Shown here: one piece after another, positions 54,654 to 63,206 of the stretch
Layout: each line of letters opens with the position of its first letter
Position numbering within the stretch: the first letter of the stretch is position 1
Assembly (NCBI GenBank): GCA_963704025.1
Contig: CAVPGP010000001.1
Location: 1-64,000, forward strand
Length of the DNA: 64,000 bases
Source: CAVPGP01 sp963704025
Lineage (GTDB): Bacteria; Actinomycetota; Thermoleophilia; Gaiellales; Gaiellaceae
Direction: 5' to 3'
Notes under the pieces: generated by a model
Seen by the model: the letters and a program-made list of their open reading frames with translations, nothing else
The model's database searches: none
What the model was told of the DNA's origin: nothing
Program-made: the position numbers and the translations under genes

Positions 54654-54821
54654 CTAGAGGCTTGATGTGAAACTGGGTGCGTGCGGGGATGGGCCAGACC
54701 AAGCGGTTCAGCCGGATCGGGCGCGGCGCGTAGTGGTGCTACGGGCAAGCCCGAGCCGGCTGAACCGCGCCGTGTCTGGCACACCAGCCGTGCGTGCCGG
54801 AGTTTCACATCAAGCCTCTAG
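54654..54821. repeat. Palindromic CTAG-bounded repeat, copy 2 (inverted)
   Basis: A 168-bp copy of the repeat family, in inverted orientation relative to copies 1 and 3, with the same perfect 20-bp ends. An IS481 element is inserted at its right edge: the IS target duplication TCTAGC overlaps the terminal CTAG. The transposase reads through its own IS end and takes its TAG stop from this repeat. Confidence 0.9.
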
Positions 54822-55780
54822 CTGTCCTGCCTACGGACGTTGTGAACGCGGCTGATCGGGGCATGGCCTCCGAGTGAGCTGTGCGGCCGCGTGGTGTTGT
54901 AGTGGTGCAGCCAGTGTGGCAGGGCGGCGGCGCGGTCGTGGTGGGAGCGGTAGACGAGTCCGTAGGCCCACTCGTGCGCCATCGTTTGGTGGAGGCGTTC
55001 GATCTTCCCGTTCGTGCGTGGCCGGTAGGGCTTCGTGGTCAGGTGCCGGATCTGGTGGCGGGCGAGCAGCTGCTGCACCGCGCGGCTCTTGACGTAGATC
55101 CACGCATTGTCGGTCATCAGCCGCCTCGCGGCGATGCCGTGGCTTCGGTAGAAGGCGAGCGCGCGTTCGAGGAAGCCGACGACGGTCGCGGCCCTCTGGT
55201 CGTCGTGGATCTCGGCGTAGGCGAGCCGGCAGTGGTCGTCGACGATTGCGTGCACGATGTCGATGCCGTGACGGCGCCGGCGGTCCTGGCTTCGACGGTC
55301 GCCGGTGACCCGGTGGCCCGGCCGCTGGAAGCGCACGTACTCGCTGGTGTCCATGTGCAGGAGGTCGCCAGGGCAGGGCCACTCGTAGCGGTTCGCCGGC
55401 TCCCGCAGCTGCCGCAGCGGGCGCGAGATCCCTGCTCGCTTCAACACCTTCCAGACGGTCGAGTGGCAGAAGCCTGTCGCGCCGGCAACCAGTCGCGGCC
55501 CCCAGCCGGTCGTGCGCCGACACGCACAGATCGCCTCCGCGAGCTCTGCTGGGAGCTGCCGCGGCGAGCGATGGGGCCGGCTGGAGCGATCGAACAGACA
55601 CGACAGCGTCGCCCGCGCCTCCTCGCCGGCATCAAGCCAGCGGTGCCACCAGCGGTGCGCCGTCGCCGGCGAGACGCTGAAGCAGGCTGCAGCCTGCTTC
55701 AACGCCATCCCGCCCGCGATCGCCGAAACGAGCGCGTAGCGGCCAGCCAGTCCGAGCTTCGCGTTACGGTGAAACGACAT
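54818..55780 (-). CDS. IS481-family transposase
   Basis: A 320-residue DDE transposase. An N-terminal helix-turn-helix (GMALKQAAACFSVSPATAHRWWHRW) is followed by the catalytic domain with Asp in LLHMDTSEYV, Asp in RRLMTDNAWIY and Glu in NGKIERLHQTM. ATG 55780 is preferred because GAAGGAGGG lies upstream; an in-frame ATG at 55819 adds 13 residues. The last five codons and TAG stop lie outside the IS, in flanking sequence. Confidence 0.9.
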   Translation of the reverse strand: MSFHRNAKLGLAGRYALVSAIAGGMALKQAAACFSVSPATAHRWWHRWLDAGEEARATLSCLFDRSSRPHRSPRQLPAELAEAICACRRTTGWGPRLVAGATGFCHSTVWKVLKRAGISRPLRQLREPANRYEWPCPGDLLHMDTSEYVRFQRPGHRVTGDRRSQDRRRRHGIDIVHAIVDDHCRLAYAEIHDDQRAATVVGFLERALAFYRSHGIAARRLMTDNAWIYVKSRAVQQLLARHQIRHLTTKPYRPRTNGKIERLHQTMAHEWAYGLVYRSHHDRAAALPHWLHHYNTTRPHSSLGGHAPISRVHNVRRQDS

Positions 55781-55878
55781 CCGAGCCCTCCTTCGGGTCA
55801 GGTCTTTGGCGAGACCCACAGCCTCGAAGGAGGGCCGGATGGAACCCTCAGCCGTTCACAACCTGTGTAGGCACGTCA
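54823..55878 (-). mobile_element. IS481-family insertion sequence
   Basis: A 1,056-bp element. Ends are inverted repeats: left TGTCCTGCCTACGG..GTTGTGAACG and right (complement) TGACGTGCCTACAC..GGTTGTGAACG. A 6-bp direct repeat TCTAGC flanks it at 54817-54822 and 55879-55884, the target-site duplication. One intact transposase gene; probably recent and possibly active. Confidence 0.88.
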
Positions 55879-55883
55879 TCTAG

Positions 55884-56051
55884 CTAGCTGTCGCTGATGA
55901 AGACGATCTGGTCGGTGTTGACGTCGTACTCCTTACCGTCCAGATCCTTCAAGGGCATGAACCTTTGCGCCGGGATCACCCTCGACCGTAGTTCGGCGAC
56001 TGTCTCGGCCATCTTGATGAGCGTTCCGTCGCTCAGCTTGATTTCCGCCAT
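55884..56051 (-). CDS. Small protein, 55 residues, unknown
   Basis: ATG 56051 with AAGGAGCC nine bases upstream. Sequence starts MAEIKLSDGTLIKMAETVAE and ends in DVNTDQIVFISDS, a compact beta-rich protein like those in phage or integrative-element operons. Its TAG stop lies in the CTAG tetramer that flanks the IS481 target duplication. The frame is open upstream to 56156 without a better start. Confidence 0.6.
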   Translation of the reverse strand: MAEIKLSDGTLIKMAETVAELRSRVIPAQRFMPLKDLDGKEYDVNTDQIVFISDS

Positions 56052-56106
56052 GCCACTGGCTCCTTCCGGGAACGAGGCGACTGTCCACGAGGTAGGCCGC
56101 CCTGAG

Positions 56107-56346
56107 TCACTGCTCGGGGGCTTCTTGGGAGGTGTCCCTGCGGCGCATCGCCTCATAGACCGCGTCCCAATGACCTGAAATCTCCCCGAGGGCCCGGGAC
56201 GTGATCAGCGCTGCCTCTTCCAGCCGCGCATTCACCTTCTCAACGTCAGCCATGCGCGCCAGAACGTCGTCCAGGAGGCTCGCCTGGCGGCTCACCTGGT
56301 CGCTAACGTCGCTCAACTTCTGAGCGATCAACTCATAGTCTTGCAC
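56107..56346 (-). CDS. Small coiled-coil protein
   Basis: About 79 residues from GTG 56346 (VQDYELIAQKLSDVSDQV). Heptad-like repeats through LLDDVLARMADVEKVNARLEEAAL suggest a coiled coil. No family recognised. The frame extends to 56490; start uncertain. 55 bases upstream of the 55-residue gene, same strand. Confidence 0.5.
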   Translation of the reverse strand: MQDYELIAQKLSDVSDQVSRQASLLDDVLARMADVEKVNARLEEAALITSRALGEISGHWDAVYEAMRRRDTSQEAPEQ

Positions 56347-56550
56347 GGGGTTGCGGTTACGGCTTTTGCCCGATCCCCAGCCACTTGCGGATCTTTGCCA
56401 CGAGGCTGCCCGTAGGGCGAGTCTACGCCGTTTCGACAATCCTTCTAGTCCTGGTCGTCGCGTACCCGTGCCCGTACGGGCTTGCCGCAAACGCCTGCAT
56501 CTCGGGCCGGGGGACCGAGCCCGAATTCGTTGCCCTCTGCGTTGCCGACC

Positions 56551-56850
56551 CTAGCGCGGGACAGAGGGCGACGGCGACCTCGGCGGCCAGTCTCGGAGCG
56601 TCTGCTCGGCCAGTATCTCGAGCCCGTGCACCTGCTCGGGCTTGAGGTCGCGATCCGCATCGTCGAGTGCTGAGATCAGAAGCCTTCCCAGACGCTCGGC
56701 CTCCGTGTGGTGGAGCATCTGATCCCAGTTGCCGTGTCGTTCTCTGACGGCGAATTGGATCCGCGCAGCCTGCCCGGTGTGGAGCTCGTCAATCCTTCTG
56801 AGGAGCGCCCTGATCTCCGCGCGACGGAGCCAGAACTCATCGAGCGTCAT
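56551..56850 (-). CDS. Small helical protein, 99 residues, unknown
   Basis: ATG 56850, starts MTLDEFWLRRAEIRALLRRI and continues with charged helices (HTEAERLGRLLISALDDADRD). Low hydrophobicity, no Cys. No recognised family. Between this gene and the next ones lie a T-arm-like sequence and repeat copy 3. Confidence 0.5.
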   Translation of the reverse strand: MTLDEFWLRRAEIRALLRRIDELHTGQAARIQFAVRERHGNWDQMLHHTEAERLGRLLISALDDADRDLKPEQVHGLEILAEQTLRDWPPRSPSPSVPR

Positions 56851-57091
56851 GCACTGGGACTCTACGCGGGTGCGCCCCAGGTTGCGCCCCAGTGCGCGCC
56901 ACCCCGACCGTCCTCTATCGTCCGCAACAGGTGCTTGCGGGACGACCTCCAGAGACGCCGAAACCCGCTGCCAGAGCGGGTTTCGGCTTGAGCAAAGGAG
57001 AAGGCGCCTACCGGAGTCGAACCGGTGTACTAGGTTTGCCGTCTCGGCTGTTGGACGCCCACGCCTCGTAACGCACGGCGCAATTGCAGTG

Positions 57092-57260
57092 CTAGAGGCT
57101 TGATGTGAAACTCCGGCACGCACGGCCGGTGTGCCAGACACGGCGCGCTTCAACCGGCTCGGGCTTGCCCGTAGCACCACTACGCGCTGCGCCCGATCCG
57201 GCTGAACCGCTTGATCTGGCCCATCCCCGCACGCACCTCGGTTTCACATCAAGCCTCTAG
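57092..57260. repeat. Palindromic CTAG-bounded repeat, copy 3
   Basis: A 169-bp copy, same orientation as copy 1 and differing from it at about six positions. Perfect 20-bp ends with terminal CTAG. It lies between two small gene clusters of the accessory island. Confidence 0.9.
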
Positions 57261-57309
57261 GCGGCACGCGAGGCGCACCCCCTTCCGTGCCGCCTCATGA
57301 TCCCGGCCA

Positions 57310-57522
57310 TCAGAGGCCCCGGTTTTCGCTGACGCGCGCCTCGAGCCGCTCGAGGACGTCGTTCAGGTCGCTGAGCACGTCGGTGATCGAGGCGAGCGAC
57401 TCGGCATCGTCGAGGATCGAGTCGTCTACCCGGCCGAAGAAGCCCGCGGCCTGGGCGAACCCCAGCTCGAGCTTCGCCGACAGTGCGCGAATGGGCGGCA
57501 GTTCGTCGACGATGGCGGGCAT
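57310..57522 (-). CDS. Small acidic protein, 70 residues, unknown
   Basis: Begins MPAIVDELPPIRALSAKLELG and has DDAESLASITDVLSDLNDVLERLEARV, an acidic amphipathic helix. The start overlaps the stop of the next gene, indicating an operon. Confidence 0.6.
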   Translation of the reverse strand: MPAIVDELPPIRALSAKLELGFAQAAGFFGRVDDSILDDAESLASITDVLSDLNDVLERLEARVSENRGL

Positions 57523-57797
57523 CAGGCGCCCCGTTCCTCGTCGTCACGACCGCCCTGGATGAGCGTCAAGACGGGCCGCGGACGCTCGCCGAGCTCAGCT
57601 CCTTCGTCGGCGAGTCTCTCGGCTAGACGTCGCTCTGCGTCGATTCGGATCTGGCGCCACGTCGGAACCGTCGGCGCGAGCTCACTCCGCACAAACCCGC
57701 GTGCCGCGAGCTCGTCGACCAAAGGTTCCGGCTCCTCCAGCGCTTCGATCAGCAAGTCAGTCACGGCCTGTTCTGGATCGTTGACCGTGGCGTCCAT
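57522..57797 (-). CDS. Small acidic protein, 91 residues, unknown
   Basis: Begins MDATVNDPEQAVTDLLIEAL and ends in RPVLTLIQGGRDDEERGA. Acidic and helical. One-base overlaps with the genes on both sides show an operon with the 70- and 116-residue proteins. Confidence 0.6.
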   Translation of the reverse strand: MDATVNDPEQAVTDLLIEALEEPEPLVDELAARGFVRSELAPTVPTWRQIRIDAERRLAERLADEGAELGERPRPVLTLIQGGRDDEERGA

Positions 57798-58147
57798 CAG
57801 GTGCCCTCTCCGTGCCTGCGCGGCTCGAGCACGTAGGACCGATACGAGGTCAGCAGGTGTTGGCGGAGCGCGATGGCGTACGCGCGGATGTCGTCGGCGT
57901 CCTCGAGCAGTTCGTCCGCGAAGACGAGCAGGCGGGCGAGCGCCTCTACGTCGACCTCGCGCTCGGTGGCGGCCTGATCGGCGATGAAGTCCTCGAGCGT
58001 CACGCCCTCCGGGATCGTCTCGACGAGGCCGACGAAGGCTTGCGCCCGACTCGTGAAGTCGTCGAGCGCGGACTTGGCCGCGGCGAGCTGGTCGTCGGCG
58101 AGGTTGATCTCGTCGACCGACGGGAGGCGAAGGATGGTGGTGGGCAT
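57797..58147 (-). CDS. Helical protein, 116 residues, unknown
   Basis: Begins MPTTILRLPSVDEINLADDQ and ends LLTSYRSYVLEPRRHGEGT; helical and acidic throughout, with DFTSRAQAFVGLVETI and VEALARLLVFADELLED segments. AGGAGG-like ribosome site upstream. First gene of a three-gene operon. Confidence 0.62.
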   Translation of the reverse strand: MPTTILRLPSVDEINLADDQLAAAKSALDDFTSRAQAFVGLVETIPEGVTLEDFIADQAATEREVDVEALARLLVFADELLEDADDIRAYAIALRQHLLTSYRSYVLEPRRHGEGT

Positions 58148-58508
58148 TGAGCCCCTCCTAACGTAGAAGCCCTCGCGGCGGCGGGCTAGCGCCGCCAACG
58201 AGGGCGGCGCAAAGGTACCACGCTCCGAGGGATGTCCTGCTAGCCCAGAACACGCGTCCATTGTCGCACTTCCGACGGCCGAAAACGACGAAGTCTTCGT
58301 CGTCTCAGGATTGGGGCGGCCGGCAACAGCCGAGGAAGTGCGATCGCCCCGGATGCCGACGAACCTCGCTGCGGTCAGGGAGATGGTCTGGGACGACATC
58401 CAGGCCCTCTTCGCGGCGACCTACGTGGACGCGTTCGGCAGCGCAGCGGTGGCGAGGCTCTCGTTCGCGAGAAGCTTGCCGCTCTCGCGGAAGGCGAGCG
58501 GCGGGTGA
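58148..58508. other. Intergenic/degraded stretch
   Basis: No supported gene. A short plus-strand frame (DIQALFAATYVDAFGSAAVARL) may be the tail of a lost gene. A hairpin near 58180-58210 (GGGCTAGCGCCGCC) could terminate upstream transcripts from the minus-strand operon's promoter side. Confidence 0.4.
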
Positions 58509-58776
58509 TTGCTGCTCCGGTTCGTGTTGTCGCGCAGTCGATCGCAGATCGAGGTCACCGTGCGCGTCCCGCGCAGCCGTGTCCGCTACCTCCGGGGCGC
58601 CCGCGTGATCGAAGACGGCGAGCCGGCCACGGTGATCGCGAGCTTCGACGGGCTCGGCCACGCCGTCCACAGCCTGCTCGGCTACGGCGCGGAGGCCGAG
58701 GTGATCGCCCCCCGAGGCGCTGCGGGAGCGGATCGCTTCCGCGGCCGCCGCGACGGTCGCGCTCTACACGACGTGA
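58509..58776 (+). pseudogene. C-terminal fragment of a WYL-domain regulator
   Basis: Starts inside a WYL protein: VRVPRSRVRYLRGARVIEDG and TVIASFDGLGHAVHSLLGYG, then EVIAP. One extra C in a C-run near 58711 shifts the frame; the homologous end continues as PEALRERIASAAAATVALYTT and a stop at 58774. WYL regulators often control sugar or stress genes. Only about 90 residues remain. Confidence 0.65.
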
Positions 58777-58800
58777 GGAGGAGCTTAGGATCCTCAGCCA

Positions 58801-60595
58801 GTGGAGTACCGCGACCTGAACGGCAACGGAGCGCTCGACCCCTACGAGGATCCGCGCCGGCCGATCGAGGAGCGGGTCGAGGACCTGCTCGCGCAGATGA
58901 CGCTCGAGGAGAAGGCCGGCCTGATGTACCACACGCCGATCGGGATCGAGCCCGGACGGCACGCTGCTCGAGGAGCCCGCGCCGTTCGCGCCGGTGCGCG
59001 ACGCCCGAGCTCGTCGCTCGAGCGGCACATCAACCACTTCAACATCTACTGGACGCCCGGCGCCGCGCGAGACCGCCGCGTGGCACAACCGCCTGCAGAA
59101 GCTCGCCGAGGAGGACGCGGCTCGGGATCCCGGTGACGATCTCGACCGACCCGCGGCACGGCGTTCAGCGACAACCCGGCGACGAGCCTGTCGTCCGGCT
59201 CGTTCTCGCAGTGGCCGGAGCCGATCGGCCTCGCCGCCGCGGGCGACGAGGAGCTCGTGCGCCAGTTCGGCGACATCGCCCGGCAGGAGTACCTGGCGCG
59301 TCGGCATCCGCGTCGCGCTGCACCCGATGGCCGACCTCGCCACCGAGCCGCGCTGGGCGCGGACCTCGGGCACCTTCGGCGAGGACGCCGAGCTCGCGTC
59401 GCGCCTGCTCGCCGCGTACATCCGCGGCTTCCAGGGCGACGAGCTCGGACCGCACAGCGTCGCGTGCATGACCAAGCACTTCCCCGGCGGCGGCCCGCAG
59501 GCCGACGGCGAGGATCCGCACTTCGCGACCGGCAAGGATCAGGTCTACCCGGGCGGCAACTTCGAGTACCACCTGCTGCCGTTCGAGGCGGCGTTCGCCG
59601 CCGGGACCGCGCAGATCATGCCGTACTACGGCCGGCCGATCGGAACCGAGCTCGAGGAGGTCGGCTTCGGCTTCAACCGCGACGTGATCACGGGGCTGCT
59701 GCGCGAGCGGTACGGCTTCGACGGCGTCGTCTGCACCGACTGGGGCCTCGTCAGCGACGCCGATCTCGGCGACTGGATCTTCTACGCGAAGTGCTGGGGC
59801 GTCGAGGAGCTCTCCGCCGCCGACCGCGTCGCCAAGATCATCGACGCCGGCTGCGACCAGTTCGGCGGCGAGAACGAGCCCGGCGCTCCTCGTCGAGCTC
59901 GTGCGGTCCGGCCGGATCTGCGAGGAGCGCGCATCGACGAGTCGGTGCGGCGTCTGCTGCGCGACAAGTTCCGGCTCGGCCTCTTCGACGACCCGTACGT
60001 CGACGAGGACGCGGCGCTGACGATCGCCGGGCGCGACGACTTCCGGCGCGCCGGGGCCGAGGCGCAGCGCCGCTCGCTCGTCCTGCTCGCGAACGACGGC
60101 GTCGCTGCCGCGTGCAGGGTCGGCCGCGCCTGTACGTCGAGGGCGTCGCCCGCGAGGCGGCAGAGGACTACGCGCGACGTCGTCGACTCGCCCGCGGACG
60201 CCGACCTCGCGATCCTGCGCATCGCAGCGCCGTTCGAGCCGCGCGAGGGCGTTCCTCGAGAGCATCTTCCACCAGGGGAGCCTCGAGTTCCCGGCCGGCG
60301 GAGCGCGAGCGGATCCTCGGCATCGCCGGCGCAGGTGCCGACGGTCGTCGACGTCTTCCTCGACCGTCCGGCGATCCTGACGGAGATCGCGGCAGGTGCC
60401 GCGCGCGCTCGTCGGCAGCTTCGGGGCGAGCGACGACGCGCGTCCTCGACCTCGTCTTCGGCCGCTTCGCGCCGAGCGGGCAAGCTGCCGTTCGAGCTGC
60501 CGTCGTCGATGGACGCCGTGCTGCGGCAGCTGCCCGACGTGCCGTACGACTCCGAGGCGCCGCTCTTCCCGTTCGGGCACGGCCTGTCGCAGTGA
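58801..60595 (+). pseudogene. GH3-family glycosidase gene with many +1 insertions
   Basis: Starting at GTG 58801 (VEYRDLNGNGALDPYEDP, then RVEDLLAQMTLEEKAGLM), the protein can be followed to the end only by shifting frame about 17 times, each time by one base forward. Recovered blocks include HINHFNIYWTPG, RETAAWHNRLQKLAEE, TEPRWARTSGTFGEDAELAS, MTKHFPGGGPQADGEDP, GVVCTDWGLVSD (nucleophile Asp), QFGGENEP and LPDVPYDSEAPLFPFGHGLSQ. Repaired it would be about 590 residues of a glycoside hydrolase family 3 enzyme lacking a signal peptide. Substitution damage is minimal, so the damage is recent or technical. Confidence 0.75.
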
Positions 60596-60609
60596 CGTCC
60601 GGCCGTGGT

Positions 60610-60700
60610 GTGACCGGCCAGGTTTCCGTTGTCGAGTGGCTGCTCGAGGCCGACCCGCCGATCCGCTGGCAGGTGATGCGCGACCTCCTCGGCGAAAATG
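60610..60700 (+). pseudogene. N-terminal fragment of a prenyltransferase/squalene-cyclase-repeat protein
   Basis: A short frame VTGQVSVVEWLLEADPPIRW then QVMRDLLGE matches the start of a common actinobacterial family of 300-residue proteins. It breaks off at about 60700, replaced by unrelated low-similarity sequence. Not functional. Confidence 0.45.
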
Positions 60701-60863
60701 ATCGCTGTTTCAAGTCCGCGTTGTCGTGCGCGCGCGAGCCGGTCCGTTTGATTAGGGGTATCGACCGCTTAGCGGCCCTGACGTTCAACGCTCGCGGAGA
60801 GAGCGCGTCGAGGTCCTTCGCGCGGATAACCAGCGCCGCGACGTGCAAGAGTTCGACTCGTCC

Positions 60864-62156
60864 ATGAGGACGACCAGTGTCCGGGTGATGCTGTTCGCGG
60901 TGCTCTTCGCCGTTGCGGCCTGCGTTGCCGCGAGCTCCGTTCGGGCTTCGAGAGGCGTGCGTTACGGGATCCAGGACGACGCCTGGCTGGAGTTCGGCCC
61001 CGGGACGCTCAGCCAGCGTCTGGCGACATTCAAACGACTCGGTGTCCCTCTCGTGCGCTTCACCCTCCACTGGAACGAGATCGCCCTGCGGCGGCCGAAG
61101 GATCCGAGCTCGCCGCGCGATCGCGCCTACGACTGGCGTCGTCCCGACAGAATTCTGCGCGGCCTTCGCCGCTACGGCCTGACGCCCGTGGTCACGCTGG
61201 TCGGGACGCCACCCTGGGCGAACGGCGGACGTCCGCCGAGGTTCGCCCCGCCGCGACCGCGAGACTTTCGCGCCTTCGCGCGCGCCGCCGCCAGGCGCTA
61301 CCCCTGGGTTCGCTACTGGCTGATCTGGAACGAGCCGAACAAGGCCCTCTGGCTCAGACCGACGCGGGCGGCGATCTACGTGCACCATCTGCTCAACCCT
61401 GGGTACCAGGCGATCCACGCCGTTCTTCCACACGCCCGCGTCGGCGGCGGCGTGACGGCGCCACGTGGCGGGCTCGGGAGCGTCGCACCCGTCAACTGGA
61501 TCCGCGGCATGGCTGCCGCTCACGCGAAGCTCGACGCCTATGCTCACCATCCGTACCCGTTGAGGCCAACTGAGACGCCGTCGAGCGGCGGATGCCGCAA
61601 CTGTCCTTCGATCACGATGGCAACGATCCCGAAGCTGCTGATTCTCGTCAGGCGCTACTTCGGGCCGAAGCCCATCTGGCTCACCGAGTATGGCTACCAG
61701 ACCAATCCGCCGGACACGTTCCTCGGCGTTCCGCCCCAGAGGCAGTCAACGCTGCTGAGCCTCGCGGCGATGCGTACGTGGAGGCTGTCACGGGTCACCA
61801 TGCTGATCCAGTACCTCTACCGTGACGAGCCCGCGCTCGGCCGCTTCCAGACCGGGCTCGTGTTCGCGAACGACCGATTGAAGCCCTCGCTGCAGGGATT
61901 CGAGCTGCCGTTCGCGGAAATGGGGCGAGTCGGGTTCGAAACACGTGTGTGGGGTCAGATCCGCGGTGGACGGCCCGGACGGAAGCGATACCGGCTGGAG
62001 GTGCTCCACAGGAATGAGTGGAAGGCAGTCGGGCACGACCGGCTAACGAACGATGCCGGCGTCTTCATCCGGACGATCCGGATAAAGCGCGGCGCACTTC
62101 TCCGCATCTGGGCGCCGCCCCGGCAGCGCTTCAGTCTCCAGCTGCGGGTCAGGTGA
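60864..62156 (+). CDS. Secreted glycoside hydrolase (GH5/GH39-like TIM barrel)
   Basis: A 430-residue exported enzyme. Hydrophobic leader MRTTSVRVMLFAVLFAVAACVA (possible lipobox ending AAC). The TIM barrel has the acid/base Glu157 in YWLIWNEPNKA and the nucleophile Glu275 in IWLTEYGYQT. These belong to the clan GH-A architecture of endoglucanase, xylanase or mannanase families. The last 80 residues form a beta domain (RYRLEVLHRNEWKAVGHD). Intact, unlike the GH3 gene upstream. Confidence 0.8.
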   Translation: MRTTSVRVMLFAVLFAVAACVAASSVRASRGVRYGIQDDAWLEFGPGTLSQRLATFKRLGVPLVRFTLHWNEIALRRPKDPSSPRDRAYDWRRPDRILRGLRRYGLTPVVTLVGTPPWANGGRPPRFAPPRPRDFRAFARAAARRYPWVRYWLIWNEPNKALWLRPTRAAIYVHHLLNPGYQAIHAVLPHARVGGGVTAPRGGLGSVAPVNWIRGMAAAHAKLDAYAHHPYPLRPTETPSSGGCRNCPSITMATIPKLLILVRRYFGPKPIWLTEYGYQTNPPDTFLGVPPQRQSTLLSLAAMRTWRLSRVTMLIQYLYRDEPALGRFQTGLVFANDRLKPSLQGFELPFAEMGRVGFETRVWGQIRGGRPGRKRYRLEVLHRNEWKAVGHDRLTNDAGVFIRTIRIKRGALLRIWAPPRQRFSLQLRVR

Positions 62157-62275
62157 GCCGGCGAGCGGCGACTTGCCGATGACAGTCGCCTTTTCGGGGC
62201 TCGCCGGCGTCCGCGTCTCAGTGTCCTGCCGCGCCATCGAGGAACGGGGAAGAAACGGGATTCCGCCGCCGTCCT

Positions 62276-62821
62276 GTGAGCGGTGATTCGGTTGATCGAG
62301 AGAGGCAGCGTCATGGCCGTCGGAGCATCACGTTGGGTCGCTGGCTGAAACAGAGGAGCGTCAGGCGTTTGCTTCCCAGGATGGCCGGTGTCGTGTTCCT
62401 GGGACTCCTCGCACTGGCTGCCGCCGGCTGCGGCTCCGACAGCACAGCGACCGTCTCGGTGCCGGATTCCGGCAGCATCGTCATCAACGCCCGCATCGAC
62501 GCGAACCCGAACAGCGCGACCGCAACTTGCCCCACGGGGACGGTCACCTTCAGGGCCGTGCCCGGCAGCCTCGGCAGCGGGGTGGGCAAAGACACGACCC
62601 AGACCGTCCTCGGCGTCCTGTCAGGGCCTCCTGCCAACCACCCTGATATCGAGAACGGCTCCGCTCATTTCGTCTGCGAGATCGAGCGTTCGCTGTTGAA
62701 CCTCAAGAACGGAACCTGGACGGCGAGCGTCTCGGGGCGGCTGAGCGGCAGCTGCAGCACGACCGTCAGGGCCGGCCAGGCGTCGCGAGTCCTGATCTGG
62801 AACGGCAGCTGCACGACCTGA
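62276..62821 (+). CDS. Putative lipoprotein
   Basis: Up to 181 residues. The frame contains RMAGVVFLGLLALAAAGCGS, an N-terminal lipoprotein signal with Cys at the LAAAGC box. The mature part is Thr/Ser rich with pairs of Cys (FVCEIERS, SGSCSTT), compatible with disulphides. Start uncertain: GTG 62276 or ATG 62381. Function unknown. Confidence 0.6.
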   Translation: MSGDSVDRERQRHGRRSITLGRWLKQRSVRRLLPRMAGVVFLGLLALAAAGCGSDSTATVSVPDSGSIVINARIDANPNSATATCPTGTVTFRAVPGSLGSGVGKDTTQTVLGVLSGPPANHPDIENGSAHFVCEIERSLLNLKNGTWTASVSGRLSGSCSTTVRAGQASRVLIWNGSCTT

Positions 62822-63206
62822 GCGCGCGGGCCAGAGCAGTCCGACGCACGGACCATGCTGAGCCTGGCTGGCCTCGCACTTGTCGGCTCCACTTCGATTC
62901 TCGGTCAGCCCGGCGTAGACGCCGGCGACGGAGTGCCGCACCCGCTAAGTGGTTCGCCCCGACCTCCGGCCGGATGCTCGCGATGCGGCTCAGCGTGGCC
63001 CCACACGTAGCCGTGAAGGGTGTCAAAGCTACTTTCACTCAGGCTGCGGCTCTGTAGTACTGATGCACGAGGCCGCCGAGTCGATCACAGCGACGGACGT
63101 CACCCGCGGGCGGGAGCCGCATGCTCGAGCCAAGCGAGTTGTGCGATTGCTGGGCTCGGAAGAGGCGGTCGTCGCTCCGGGCCGCCGCAGCGCGCGCGTC
63201 AGCGAG
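62822..63206. other. Intergenic region, 385 bp
   Basis: Separates the lipoprotein gene from the convergent sigma-factor gene. No RNA or coding signal seen; short antiparallel repeats near 62930 are not strong enough to call. Confidence 0.45.

Noticed and set aside
54458..54808. 116-codon frame inside palindromic repeat copy 2
   Set aside because: Produced by the inverted arms of the repeat; similar frames appear in each copy but share no conserved protein.
57003..57040. tRNA-like T-arm sequence (CCGGTTCGACTCCGG on the minus strand)
   Set aside because: No acceptor 5' strand, no anticodon loop with T33; kept only as a possible attachment-site relic.
58311..58508. Short plus-strand frame of 65 codons
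   Set aside because: No ribosome site, no family, and it overlaps a region of decayed sequence.
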